NCBI GenBank assembly: GCA_963708855.1
Contig: CAVPUM010000022.1
Span: 296,446 to 360,445 of the forward strand
Direction of reading: 5' to 3'
From: CAIWHR01 sp963708855
GTDB lineage: Bacteria > Pseudomonadota > Gammaproteobacteria > Burkholderiales > Casimicrobiaceae
Length of the DNA stretch: 64,000 bases
Shown here piece after piece: positions 24,934-34,864 of the stretch. Below the pieces are notes generated by a model, which searched no databases, was not told the DNA's origin, and saw only the letters and a program-made list of their open reading frames with translations. The stretch's first letter is position 1; each line of letters starts with the position of its first letter. The translations under genes and the position numbers were made by a program.

Positions 24934-27438
24934 ATGCCCATGGCTGCCTGGCTGACGCCGATGCGCGGCGCGCTCGCGCAGAACCGGATGCGCACGGCGC
25001 TCGCGATGCTCGCGATCGCGCTCGGCGTGGCGCTTGGCTACGCGGTGCAGCTCATCAACGCGGCTGCGGTCAACGAGCTGGCGCAAGGCGTCCAGACGCT
25101 GTCGGGCGATGCCGACCTCGAGGTGCGCGGCCCGCGCGGCGGCTTCCCCGAGGCGATTTATCCCGACCTCGCACGGATGACGGAGGTGGCGGTGGCGAGC
25201 CCCGTGGTCGAGGTCGACGCGAAGATCGCCGGCGGCGACGTTCCGCTGAAGGTCGTCGGCATCGACATTTTCCGCGCCGGATTCATCCAGCCCGGCCTGA
25301 TCGCAAGCACGGCCGAGCGGCTCGACGCGTTGCGCCCCGATGCGCTTTTCCTGAGTCCGGCGGCGGCGCGCTGGCTGGGCGTGGCGACGGGAGACTCCGT
25401 CCGCGTGCAGGTCGCGCTGGCGGATGTGCCGCTGCGCGTGGCAGGCGAGCTTGTCGCCGCGGGCAACCAGCGCTTCGCGGTGATGGACATCGCCGGCGCT
25501 CAGGCCGTCTTCGACCGCCTGGGTTCGCTCAGCCGTATCGATCTGCGCCTCAAGCCGGGCGTCGACGTGGCCGCCTTCGCCGAACGATTGCGGCCGGACT
25601 TGCCGCCGGGACTCGCCGTCCTTCGCCCCGAGACGGCCATCGCTGCGGGCGCCAGCCTGTCGCGATCGTATCGCGTCAATCTCAACGTGCTGGCTCTGGT
25701 TGCCCTGTTCACGGGCGGCCTGCTCGTGTTTTCGACGCAGGCGCATTCGGTCGCGCGCCGACGCGCGCAGTTCGCGCTGTTGCGGGTGCTGGGCGTCACG
25801 CGCCGGCGGCTCACGGTGCTGATCGTGGCCGAAGGAGCCGTGATCGGTGTCGCGGGCAGCGCGCTCGGGCTGGCGCTGGGATTCGCGCTGGCCCAGATCG
25901 CCGTGCGGTGGGTCGGCGCGGACCTCGGCTCCGGGTATTTCCGCGGCGTCGTGCCCACGCTTGCGGTCGAGCCGGACGCGCTGGGTCTGTTTTTCGTCCT
26001 CGGCATCGCCGTTGCGATGGCGGGCAGCTTCGCGCCGGCGCTCGAGACCGCGCGCGCATCGCCCGCGCAGGCGCTGAAGGCGGGCGACGAGGAACGGGCC
26101 TACGCGCGCCTGCGGCCCGTCACGCCGGGCCTGGCGGTGATGGCGCTTGGCGCCATCGCCACCGGATTGCCACCGGTGGCGGGGTTGCCGTTGTTCGGCT
26201 ACGGGGCGATCGCCTTGCTGCTGGTTGGCACGCTGATGCTGATGCCGCGCCTGACCGTGACGGCGCTGTCGCTGTTGCACATGCCGAATGCGCCCGCGCC
26301 GCGACTCGCGCTCGCGCAGCTGCGCGGGGCGCCCGGGCAGGCGGCCGTCAGCCTCGCGGCGATTGTCGCGAGCGTCAGTCTCACCGTGTCGATGGTGATC
26401 ATGGTCGCGTCGTTTCGCGATTCGCTCGACGCGTGGCTCGAGCGCATTCTGCCGGCCGACATGTACTTCCGCGCCGCGAGCGGCGGCGACACCGCGTATC
26501 TGACCCCGGACGTCCAGGCGATGCTCGCGGGGCTGCCCGGCGTGCGACGGGCCGAGTTCCTGCGCGAGCAGCAGCTGTTGCTCGATCCGGCGCGGCCACG
26601 GATCGTGCTGCAGGCGCGCAGTGTCGATCCCGCGGATCCGGCGCGCGCACTGCCCATCATCGGCGCCACGATCGCGGTGGCCGCCGCGGCGCCGCCGCCG
26701 GTGTGGGTGAGTGAGGCGGCGGTGGACCTCTACGGTTTTGCGCCGGGGAGCGTCATCGCGTTGCCGCTCGCGGCCAATCTCGAGCGCTTTACCGTTGCGG
26801 GCGTCTGGCGGGACTACGGGCGCCAGCAAGGGGTGGTCGCGATGGAGCGCTCGCGCTACATCGCGTTGACCGGTGACCGCACGGCCACCACCGGCGCCTT
26901 GTGGCTGGCCGAGGGCGCGGACCGGCCCGCGGTCGAGGCGTCGATCCGGCGCGATGTTCCCGGCGGCGAGCGGCTCGAAATCGCGTTGCCCGGCGAGATC
27001 CGCGACGCGTCGCTCACCGTGTTCGACCGCACGTTCGCGGTGACCTATGCACTGGAGCTGGCGGCGGTGGTCATCGGTCTCATCGGTCTCTCGTCGTCGT
27101 TCGGCGCGCTGGTGCTCGCGCGTCGCCGCGAGTTCGGCGTGCTGCGCCACCTCGGCATGACGCGACGGCAGATCGGCGGGATGCTCGCGACCGAGGGCCT
27201 CGCGGTCAGCGCCATCGGCCTTGTCATCGGCCTTGCCCTGGGCTTCGTGATCAGCCTGATCCTGATCCATGTCGTGAACCGGCAGTCCTTTCACTGGGGA
27301 ATGGAGCTGTCGCTGCCGTGGCCGGCGCTTGCGGGATTCGGCCTGCTGCTGCTTGGGTTGTCGATGCTGACCGCGCTCGTCAGCGGACGGCAGGCGATGG
27401 GCGCGGATGTCGTGAGCGCTGTGAAGGACGACTGGTGA
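24934..27438 (+). CDS. FtsX-family ABC permease with duplicated core
   Basis: 834 residues with two FtsX blocks. Each has the typical helix pairs and motifs: SLSRSYRVNLNVLALVALFT ... RRRAQFALLRVLGVTRRRL in the first, and a second ALVLARRREFGVLRHLGMTR in the C-terminal half. About eight membrane segments flank two large periplasmic (MacB-like) domains. This long form resembles AttF/AttG or DUF214 permeases that lift lipophilic substrates out of the inner membrane. Partner ATPase is immediately upstream and the AttH-like protein immediately downstream. Confidence 0.9.
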   Translation: MPMAAWLTPMRGALAQNRMRTALAMLAIALGVALGYAVQLINAAAVNELAQGVQTLSGDADLEVRGPRGGFPEAIYPDLARMTEVAVASPVVEVDAKIAGGDVPLKVVGIDIFRAGFIQPGLIASTAERLDALRPDALFLSPAAARWLGVATGDSVRVQVALADVPLRVAGELVAAGNQRFAVMDIAGAQAVFDRLGSLSRIDLRLKPGVDVAAFAERLRPDLPPGLAVLRPETAIAAGASLSRSYRVNLNVLALVALFTGGLLVFSTQAHSVARRRAQFALLRVLGVTRRRLTVLIVAEGAVIGVAGSALGLALGFALAQIAVRWVGADLGSGYFRGVVPTLAVEPDALGLFFVLGIAVAMAGSFAPALETARASPAQALKAGDEERAYARLRPVTPGLAVMALGAIATGLPPVAGLPLFGYGAIALLLVGTLMLMPRLTVTALSLLHMPNAPAPRLALAQLRGAPGQAAVSLAAIVASVSLTVSMVIMVASFRDSLDAWLERILPADMYFRAASGGDTAYLTPDVQAMLAGLPGVRRAEFLREQQLLLDPARPRIVLQARSVDPADPARALPIIGATIAVAAAAPPPVWVSEAAVDLYGFAPGSVIALPLAANLERFTVAGVWRDYGRQQGVVAMERSRYIALTGDRTATTGALWLAEGADRPAVEASIRRDVPGGERLEIALPGEIRDASLTVFDRTFAVTYALELAAVVIGLIGLSSSFGALVLARRREFGVLRHLGMTRRQIGGMLATEGLAVSAIGLVIGLALGFVISLILIHVVNRQSFHWGMELSLPWPALAGFGLLLLGLSMLTALVSGRQAMGADVVSAVKDDW

Positions 27439-27469
27439 GCCGCCTTCGCGCGAGCGCAACGGGGCAGCG

Positions 27470-28534
27470 ATGAAGCGGCGCGTCTTCCTGGCGCTCCCTC
27501 TCGCGATGGCCGCCGGTCGCACGATCGCCGACGTGGATTACGCGCGCGTCGCTCCGCGCGCGCTCGAGTTTCCTCGCGATCACGGTGCCCATCCGGAGTT
27601 TCGCACCGAGTGGTGGTACGTCACGGGCTGGGTCGCCGACCCCGCGGGACGCGACTACGGCGTGCAGGTCACGTTCTTCCGCAACCGGCCGGGCATTGCG
27701 GAGGCGAGCCCAAGCGCCTTCGCGCCGCGGGAGCTCGTGTTCGCGCACGCGGCGCTCGCCGATCCGCGGCACGGGCGCCTCCGCCACGACCAGCGGGCCG
27801 CGCGCGCGGGCTTCGGTCTTGCGGGTACCGAGCAAGCGTCGATGCGCGCCTACATCGATGACTGGTCGCTGGCGCTGGCCGACGGCCGTTATGTCGCGAA
27901 GATCGCCGCGCGCGAGTTCACTCTCGATCTGGTGTTCGCGCCGACGCAGCCGCTGCTGCTCCAGGGCGATGGCGGTTACTCGCGCAAGGGGCCGGACGCC
28001 GCGCAGTCCAGCCATTACTACAGTCGGCCGCAGCTTGCCGTGACCGGAACGGTGACGGTTGCCGGCGGCGTTTCCGCGGTCACCGGCACGGCGTGGCTCG
28101 ATCACGAATGGTCGAGCACCGTGATGGCGCCGGGCGCCGCGGGCTGGGATTGGGCCGGGATCAATCTCGCCGATGGCGGGGCGCTGATGGCGTTCCGGAT
28201 GCGCGACAAGTCCGGCGGCGCGCTGTGGGCCGGCGGCACGCTGCGCGCGCCGATGGCCGCGTGCGCACGTCTTCGCCCGGATGAAATCCGCTTCGAGGCG
28301 ATACGGTCATGGCGTTCGCCGCGCACGGGCGTGGCCTATCCGGTGGCGATGAGCATCGTCGCCGGCGACATCGCGCTGACGCTGGAACCGCTCGTCGACG
28401 ACCAGGAGCTCGATTCGCGCGCGAGCACCGGCACGATCTACTGGGAGGGAGCGGTGCGCGCGGCGATCGCCGGGCGCGAGGCCGGGCGCGGGTATCTCGA
28501 GCTGACCGGCTACGGGGCGCCGTTGCGGCTCTGA
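27470..28534 (+). CDS. AttH/CrtC-like lipocalin-fold protein
   Basis: 354 residues. The start MKRRVFLALPLAMAAG has a twin-arginine-like RR followed by a hydrophobic stretch, suggesting export. The AttH/CrtC (carotenoid 1,2-hydratase-like) double-lipocalin domain shows FPRDHGAHPEFRTEWWYVTG, GVQVTFFRN, the SHYYSRPQLAVTG block and GTAWLDHEWSS. In Agrobacterium the att locus pairs this family with an ABC/FtsX exporter just as here, so binding of a lipophilic substrate handled by the exporter is the best guess. Nothing around it suggests carotenoid synthesis. Confidence 0.85.
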   Translation: MKRRVFLALPLAMAAGRTIADVDYARVAPRALEFPRDHGAHPEFRTEWWYVTGWVADPAGRDYGVQVTFFRNRPGIAEASPSAFAPRELVFAHAALADPRHGRLRHDQRAARAGFGLAGTEQASMRAYIDDWSLALADGRYVAKIAAREFTLDLVFAPTQPLLLQGDGGYSRKGPDAAQSSHYYSRPQLAVTGTVTVAGGVSAVTGTAWLDHEWSSTVMAPGAAGWDWAGINLADGGALMAFRMRDKSGGALWAGGTLRAPMAACARLRPDEIRFEAIRSWRSPRTGVAYPVAMSIVAGDIALTLEPLVDDQELDSRASTGTIYWEGAVRAAIAGREAGRGYLELTGYGAPLRL

Positions 28535-28539
28535 CTCCG

Positions 28540-29530
28540 TTACGCCATCTTGACGATCCGGCCCTCGCGCCAGGACGTCGTCGCGGCTTCGGCGAGCTCG
28601 AGCGCCTTCAGGCCGTCGTCGATGGTCGTGCGCAGCTTCTCCTTGCCGGCCAGCACCGCGAAGAAGTGGGCCATTTCGTTCGCGTACGCCGCGCGATAGC
28701 GCTCGAGGAAGAAATGCTCGGGCAGGTCGCGCAGGACCGCCGTCGTGGTGCTCGCGACCACCTCGGTCGGCGCGTGATTGCCGGCCTGCAGCATGCCGCC
28801 GCTGCCCAGCACCTCGAAGCGCTGATCGTAGCCGTACGCGGCGCGGCGGCTGGTGTTGATCTGGCAGAGGCGCCCGCGTTTCGTGCGGATCGTCACCGCG
28901 GTCGAGTCGACGTCGCCGGCCTCGGCGATCGCCGGGTCGACGAGGCAGGACGCGTTGGCGTGCACGGTCTCCGCTTCGTCGCCGAGGATCCAGCGAAAGA
29001 CGTCGAAGTCGTGGATCAGCATGTCCTTGAAGATGCCGCCCGAGCTCTTGATGTACGGGATCGGCGGGGCGCCGGGGTCGCGGCTGGTCACCACGAGCAT
29101 CTCGGGCGTGCCGATCTCGCCGGCGGCGAGCCGCTTCTTCAGCGCGGCGAACGTGGGATCGAAGCGGCGCTGGAAGCCGATCATGCAGGTGATGCCGGCC
29201 CGCGCGACCGCCTCGGCGCAGGCTGCGCGCCCGGGCGATGGCGAGGTCGACCGGCTTTTCGCAGAAGATCTGCTTGCCGGCCGCCGCGGCCGCGAGGATC
29301 AGGTCGGCGTGGGTGTCCGTGTACGAGCAGATCAGCACCGCGCCGATCGCCGGGTCGGCGAAAACCTGCGCGGTCGTCGCCGTCTTGGCGCCATGCTGCG
29401 CCGCCAGTGCGGCGGCGGCCTCGGTGTTGGGGTCGATCACGTACTTGAGCCGCGCGCCGGATTCGCGCGCGAGATTGCCCGCGTGGATCTTGCCGATGCG
29501 GCCTGCGCCGAAGAGTGCGACGTCGATCAT
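28540..29530 (-). CDS. iolG: myo-Inositol 2-dehydrogenase, frameshifted
   Basis: About 330 residues with one frameshift near 29225. N-terminal Rossmann domain: MIDVALFGAGRIGKIHAGNL, CSYTDTHADLI and the FCEKPVDL motif of the Gfo/Idh/MocA family. The C-terminal part continues with CMIGFQRRFDPTFAALKKRL, FKDMLIHDFDVFRWILGDEA (catalytic region with Asp/His) and ends IVKMA. It oxidises myo-inositol to scyllo-inosose with NAD, the first catabolic step. The gene diverges from iolC over a 116-base intergenic region; the rest of the iol pathway follows on the other strand. Confidence 0.88.
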
Positions 29531-29558
29531 GTTCGTTCGCCTTAAATGGGGCGCAGGG

Positions 29559-29587
29559 TTGCGCCGTCCGGTGAGGTATTCTATGTT
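29559..29587 (+). promoter_or_regulatory. Candidate sigma-70-like promoter of iolC
   Basis: TTGCGC (29559-29564) and TATGTT (29582-29587) are separated by 17 bases in the region between the divergent iolG and iolC genes. The matches to consensus are 3/6 and 4/6. A short dyad TTACCGG/CCGGT-like stretch follows. Position fits transcription start about 50 bases before the iolC ATG at 29647. Confidence 0.35.
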
Positions 29588-29646
29588 ACCGGAACCGCAC
29601 CGACTCGGATGTGCGAAGCCGGCCGCGCGGACCTTTCCTGCCTCCC

Positions 29647-31597
29647 ATGAAGAACAACACCCGTTTTGCCGCCGGCCGGCGCTTCGACGTCGTCTGCCTC
29701 GGCCGGTTCGCCGTCGACTTCTACGCCCAGCAGATCGGCGCCCGCCTCGAGGACGTCGCCAGCTTCTCCAAGTACCTCGGCGGCTCGTCGGCCAACACCG
29801 CGTTCGGCTGCGCGCGGCTGGGCCTGTCCACCGCGATGGCGGCGCGCGTCGGCGACGATGCGATGGGCCGCTTCCTCACCGAGACGCTCGCGCGCGAAGG
29901 CTGCGATGTCTCGCACGTCAGCATCGACCCGGCGCGGCTTACCGCCTGCGTGGTGCTCGGGATCAAGGACCGGGACACCTTCCCGCTGATCTTCTACCGC
30001 GAGAACTGCGCCGACATGGCGGTGACCGAGGACGACGTCGCCGAGGACTTCCTCGCGCAGTCGAAGGCACTGCTGATCACCGGCACGCACTTCTCGACCG
30101 AGCACGTGCATCGCGTGAGCACGACCGCGCTCGAGCGCGCGCGGCGCAACGGCGTGCGCACGGTGCTCGACATCGATTATCGGCCGGTGCTGTGGGGGCT
30201 CACCAAGCGCGGCGACGGCGAGACGCGCTTCATCGCCAACGACGCCGTGACGGCGCATCTGCAGGCGATCCTGCCGCTGTTCGATCTCGTGATCGGCACG
30301 ATGGAGGAGTTCGCCATCGCCGGCGGGAGCACCGACATCATCGCGGCCCTGACTGCGGTGCGCACGGTGACGCCGGCCACGCTCGTCGTCAAGCGCGGCC
30401 CGATGGGTTGCGCCGTGATCGACGGCCCGATTCCCCGCTCGCTGGACGACGCCTTCAACGGCCATGGCGTCGAGGTCGAGGTGCTCAACGTGCTGGGCGC
30501 CGGCGATGCCTTCTCGGCCGGCTTCCTGTCCGGCTGGGTGCGCGGCGAAAACTACGACGAATGCTGCCGCTACGCCAATGCCTGCGGCGCGCTGGTCGTG
30601 TCGCGGCACGCGTGCGCGCCGTCGATGCCCACGCGCGTCGAGCTCGATCACTACCTCGCCAACGCCGAGCGCATTCCGCGACCCGATCGCGACGACGAGC
30701 TCAAGCGCCTGCACCGCAAGACGGCGCCGCGCACGCCGCGGCCCGAGCTCTTCATTTTCGCGTTCGACCACCGCGATCAGCTGTTCGATCTGGTCCGGGC
30801 CACGGGTGCCCGGGAAAGCCGGCTGGCCGCCCCTGAAAAGGCTGTTCGTCGAAGCCGTCGCCGCAACCGAAGCGGCGCGGGGGCTGGCGGGTCGCGTCGG
30901 CCTCCTGTGCGACGACAGGTATGGCCAGGACGCGCTGAACGCCGCCACCGGCCGCGGCTGGTGGGTAGGGCGACCGGTCGAATGGCCCGGATCCAATCCG
31001 GTCGTGTTCGAGCATGGGCGCTCGGTCGGCACGACGTTGATCGGCTGGCCGGTCGAGCAGGTCGTGAAATGCCTGGTGCCGTTCCATCCGGATGACGACG
31101 TCGACAACCGGCTGGAAAACGAGGCCCAGGTGAAGGCGCTCTACGACGCGGTGCAGGTCAGCGGGCATGAGCTCCTGCTCGAGATCGTCCCGCCGAAGGG
31201 CCTGCCGCCGGGGCCGGACGTGCTGCTGCGCGCGATGAAGCGGCTCTACAACCTCGGTGTCTTTCCCGAATGGTGGAAACTGCCGCCGCCCCAGGCCGCC
31301 GAATGGCCGGCGATCGACGCGCTCATCGACGAGCGCGACCCGTATTGCCGCGGCGTCGTGCTGCTCGGCTTGAGCGCGCCGATCGCCGATCTGGCGCGCG
31401 GCTTTGCCGACGCGGCAGAGAGCCGCAGCTGCCGCGGCTTTGCCGTCGGGCGGACGATCTTTCACGAGCCGGCGCGCGCGTGGCTCGCGGGCACCTTCGA
31501 CGATGGCGAACTCGTCGGCGGCGTGCGGAAGAATTACGAGGCGTTGATCGACGCGTGGACCCAGGCGCGCCCGAAGGAACGTGGGAGCATGCCTTGA
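29647..31597 (+). CDS. iolC: 5-Dehydro-2-deoxygluconokinase fused to DUF2090 (IolC-type), frameshifted
   Basis: About 649 residues with one shift near 30815. The first half is a PfkB kinase: FDVVCLGRFAVDFYAQQIG, GGSSANTAFGCARLGL and the anion-hole motif LGAGDAFSAGFLSGW. The second half is DUF2090 (FAFDHRDQLFDLV ... HELLLEIVPPKGLPPGPD ... RGFAVGRTIFHEPARAW), an aldolase-like TIM barrel. The kinase phosphorylates 2-deoxy-5-keto-gluconate; the fused domain is thought to supply the following aldol cleavage (IolJ function), and no separate iolJ is seen. I started at MKNNTRFAAGR because the PfkB strand follows directly. Confidence 0.9.
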
Positions 31598-31610
31598 CCG
31601 TACGTTCGGT

Positions 31611-31829
31611 TCAGTGCTGCGGTGACACCGTGAAGAAGGTGCGGACGTGACGCGCGACGGACGCGGCGCAAGCCCCGACCGCCGCCGTGACGCTGTAAAT
31701 TCCGTCGGCGAAGTGCTCCGCCGCCTGCAACCGCGCCTTCGCGCGCTCGCGGTCCGTGGCGCTCATCGGCATCTCGTCGATGCGACGGTAGAGCGTGCCG
31801 TTGGCAAGCGGGGATGGGCGGGTTTGCAT
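31611..31829 (-). CDS. Small conserved hypothetical protein
   Basis: 72 residues, start ATG at 31827-31829 with GGAG about nine bases upstream. The middle is charged and helical (SATDRERAKARLQAAEHFAD); the C-terminal part is Ala/Val/Cys-rich (VTAAVGACAASVARHV) and ends FFTVSPQH. I recall similar short unnamed proteins in Burkholderiales but cannot give a function. It sits tail-to-tail with iolC (13 bases between stops) and diverges from iolD, so it may share the iolD control region. Confidence 0.55.
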   Translation of the reverse strand: MQTRPSPLANGTLYRRIDEMPMSATDRERAKARLQAAEHFADGIYSVTAAVGACAASVARHVRTFFTVSPQH

Positions 31830-31872
31830 GGTTCATTCTCCGGTTTCATGGGAACGCATTGCTGCGTTGCAC

Positions 31873-31909
31873 AATTGCCAATATAGAGATGCCTGCGGAA
31901 ATTGCCAAT
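31873..31909. promoter_or_regulatory. Paired ATTG-C-CAAT dyads upstream of iolD
   Basis: The 10-mer AATTGCCAAT occurs at 31873-31882 and again at 31900-31909, start-to-start distance 27 bases. Its core ATTG-C-CAAT is an inverted repeat, as expected for a dimeric repressor. It lies in the AT-richer divergent gap between the small gene (minus) and iolD (plus, with a GGAGGGGAG ribosome site before the ATG at 32018). An inositol-responsive operator is a reasonable guess. Confidence 0.4.
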
Positions 31910-32017
31910 CGTTTGTTCGGATGGTCGGCATCGACCGCGCAAATGACACATAACCTGTTGTTTGCAAGACAGAATGATTGATCCGATCGCTCCCGGCAGG
32001 ATGCGGGAGGGGAGCGC

Positions 32018-33882
32018 ATGACCACGATCCGATTGACCATGGCGCAGGCGCTGGTCCGCTTTCTCGCCGCGCAGCGGACGATCTGCGACGGACGCGAGGT
32101 GCCGCTGTTCGGCGGCGTGTGGGCGATCTTCGGCCACGGCAACGTCGTGGGCCTGGGCGAGGCGCTCTACCGGCATCGCGCCGAGCTGCCCACCTACCGT
32201 GCGCACAACGAGCAGGCGATGGCGCACGCGGCGATCGCCTTCGCGAAGGCGCATTTTCGCCGCCGGATGATGGCGTGCACGACGTCCATCGGCCCCGGCG
32301 CGACCAACCTGATCACGGCGGCGGCGACCGCGCACGTCAACCGGCTGCCGGTGCTGTTGCTGCCCGGCGACGTGTTCGTCTCGCGCGATCCCGACCCCGT
32401 GCTGCAGCAGGTCGAGGATTTCAGCGACGGCGGAATCTCGGCCAACGACTGCTTCAAACCGGTGTCGCGCTACTTCGACCGCATCCTCGCGCCCTCCCAG
32501 CTGCTCACGGCGTTGCCGCGCGCGATCGCGGTGCTGACCGATCCGGCGCAGTGCGGTCCGGTCACGCTGGCGTTGCCGCAGGACGTGCAGGCGGAGGCGT
32601 ACGACTTTCCCGCGGAGTTCTTTGCATCGGCGCTCGTTCGCGTTCGCGCGCCGTTGCCGGAGGCGGTCGAGCTCGACGCCGCGGCGAGTCATCTGCGGGC
32701 GGCGAAGCAGCCGGTGCTCATTGCCGGTGGCGGTGTCCTCTACAGCGAAGGCGGCGCCGACGCGTTGCGCCGGTTCGTCGCAGACGCACCGCGTGCCCGT
32801 GACCGAGACGCAGGCGGGCAAGAGCGCGCTGCCCTGGGACCACCCGCTGCAGGCCGGAGCCATCGGCGTGACGGGCGCACGTGCCGCCAATGAGCTCGCG
32901 CGAAACGCCGATCTCGTCCTCGCCGTGGGCACGCGGCTGTCGGACTTCACGACCGGCTCGCACTCGCTCTTCCCGCAAGCCCGCCTCGTGGCCATCAACG
33001 TCAATGCCTTCGATGCGCTCAAATGGCGCGCGGCCGTGGTCCACGGCGACGCCGCATCGACGCTCGACGGCCTTTCCGCGCGCCTGGGCGGCTGGACCGC
33101 CACCGTCGCATGGCAGGAAAAGGCGGCGCGCGAAACCGAGGCGTGGCGCGCGACGGTGTCGGCGATCGTCGGCGTGCGCACCGTCGCGCCGCCGGCGCTG
33201 CCCTACGACGGCGAGGTGATCGGAGCGGTCCAGCGCTCGCACCCGCAGTCGGCTGCGCACGACATCGTCGTCTGCGCGGCGGGCACGCTGCCGGCCGAGC
33301 TGCACAAGCTCTGGCGCGCCGCGCGGCCGGGCGGCTACCACATGGAGTACGGCTACTCGTGCATGGGCTACGAGATCGCCGGCGGCATCGGCGTCAAGAT
33401 GGCGCATCCGGAGCGCGAGATCGTCGTGCTGGTCGGCGACGGCAGCTACCTGATGCTGAACTCGGAGATCGCGACCTCGGTCATGCTCGGCACGAAGCTC
33501 GTCATCGTCGTGCAGGACAACCGCGGCTACGGCTGCATCCATCGGCTGCAGCAGGCGGTGGGCGGCGAAGGCTTCAACAACCTGTTCGACGACTGCGTGC
33601 AGGGTTCGCCCGGAATGCCCGCGATCGACTTCGCGGCGCATGCGCGCGCTCTCGGCGCGCTGGCCGAGCACGTGGACATCGATCGCCGAGCTCGAGGCAG
33701 CGCTCGCCCGCGCCCGCGCCGCCGATCGCACGTACGTCGTGGTCATCGACACCGATCCCTTGCGCACCACCGAGGCGGGCGGCTGGTGGTGGGAGGTGGG
33801 CGTACCGGAAGTCTCCGCAGCGGACAAGGTGCGCGCCGCGCGGAGCGAGTTCGAGCGCGGCAAACGATTGCAGAGGCCCTGA
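32018..33882 (+). CDS. iolD: 3D-(3,5/4)-trihydroxycyclohexane-1,2-dione hydrolase, frameshifted
   Basis: About 621 residues, the family length, with shifts near 32790 and 33685. A ThDP-dependent enzyme: N-terminal PYR domain with GHGNVVGLGEALYRH, the catalytic Glu region THNEQ-like YRAHNEQAMAHAA and CTTSIGPGATNLI; central domain with VLIAGGGVLYSEGG; C-terminal PP domain with EYGYSCMGYEIAGGIGVK and the metal motif VGDGSYLMLNSEI ... QDNRGYG. It opens the ring of the trione to 5-deoxy-glucuronate. Stop and iolE start overlap (TGATG), so translation is probably coupled. Confidence 0.92.
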
Positions 33883-34806
33883 TGGACGTGCGCATCGGCA
33901 TCAACCCGATTTCGTGGACCAACGACGATCTTCCGGCGCTGGGCGGCGAGACGCCGCTCGCGACGGCGCTGACCGAGGGCAAGGCGATCGGCTACGCGGG
34001 CTTCGAGCTCGGCAACAAGTTTCCGCGCCAACCCGAGGCACTGCGGGCGGTGCTCGCGCAGCATGGTCTCGCGTGCGTGTCCGGCTGGTATTCGGGACGA
34101 CTGGCGCGCGGGACCGTGGCCGACGAAATCGCGTCGGTCGAGTCGCATCTCGAATCTGCTCGCCGCGAACGGCGCGCAGGTGATGGTGTACGGCGAGGTC
34201 GCGGATTCGATCCAGGGACGTCCGGAGCCGCTGTCGCGGCGGCCGCACTTCGCCACCGACGCCGAGTGGTCCGCCTATGGCGAGCGCCTGACGGCATTCG
34301 CGCGGCACGTCCTCGTCCGCGGCGTGCGTCTCGCGTACCATCATCACATGGGCGCCTATGTCGAGACGGCGGACGACGTCGACCAGCTGATGCGCGTCAC
34401 CGGTCCCGAGGTGGGGCTGCTGCACGATACCGGACACGTGACGTTCGCCGGCGGCGATGCCCCGGCCGAGTTGAAGAAGCACATCGCGCGCGTGTGCCAC
34501 GTGCACTGCAAGGACGTGCGCCCGTCGGTGGCGCGGATGGCGCGCAATCGCGGCTGGAGCTTCCTCGAGTCCGTGCTGAATGGCGCGTTCAGCACGCCCG
34601 GCGAAGGTTGCGTCGATTTCGCCGCCGTCGTCGCGGTTCTGCGCGAGGCGGGCTATCGCGGCTGGCTGGTCGTGGAGGGCGAGCAGGACCCGGCCGTCGC
34701 GCCCGCCTATCGCTACGCGGACATGGCGTACCGCCTGCTGGCGTCACTCGTCGCGGGGAAATCGGACGTCGAGGCGCGTGCCGCCGCGGCGCAGGCGAAG
34801 GCATGA
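33882..34806 (+). CDS. iolE: Inosose dehydratase, frameshifted
   Basis: About 307 residues with one shift near 34155. Xylose-isomerase-like TIM barrel: MDVRIGINPISWTNDDLPAL, FELGNKFPR and VSGWYSG at the start; after the shift VMVYGEVADSIQG, RLAYHHHMGAYVET, LLHDTGHVTFAGG and CHVHCKDVRP, where the Glu/Asp/His metal ligands lie; GWLVVEGEQDP at the end is typical. It dehydrates scyllo-inosose to the trione used by IolD. Third gene of the iol run, followed by a repeat element and iolB. Confidence 0.92.
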
Positions 34807-34864
34807 GCGCGACGGGCCGCCCCGAGCGCGAATACCGGAGCGCGAAGCGCGAAGGTACTCTCCA
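34807..34864 (+). repeat. Intergenic repeat, fourth copy of the 15.1-kb family
   Basis: Between iolE and iolB, GGAGCGCGAAGCGCGAAGG followed by TACTC (34837-34860) repeats the 15-kb element with one changed base, and it is again preceded by GGGCCGCCCC and GCGAATACC. The element runs directly into the CCAGTGAGC that supplies the GTG start of iolB, so the repeat also contributes the sequence just upstream of that start. Confidence 0.75.
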
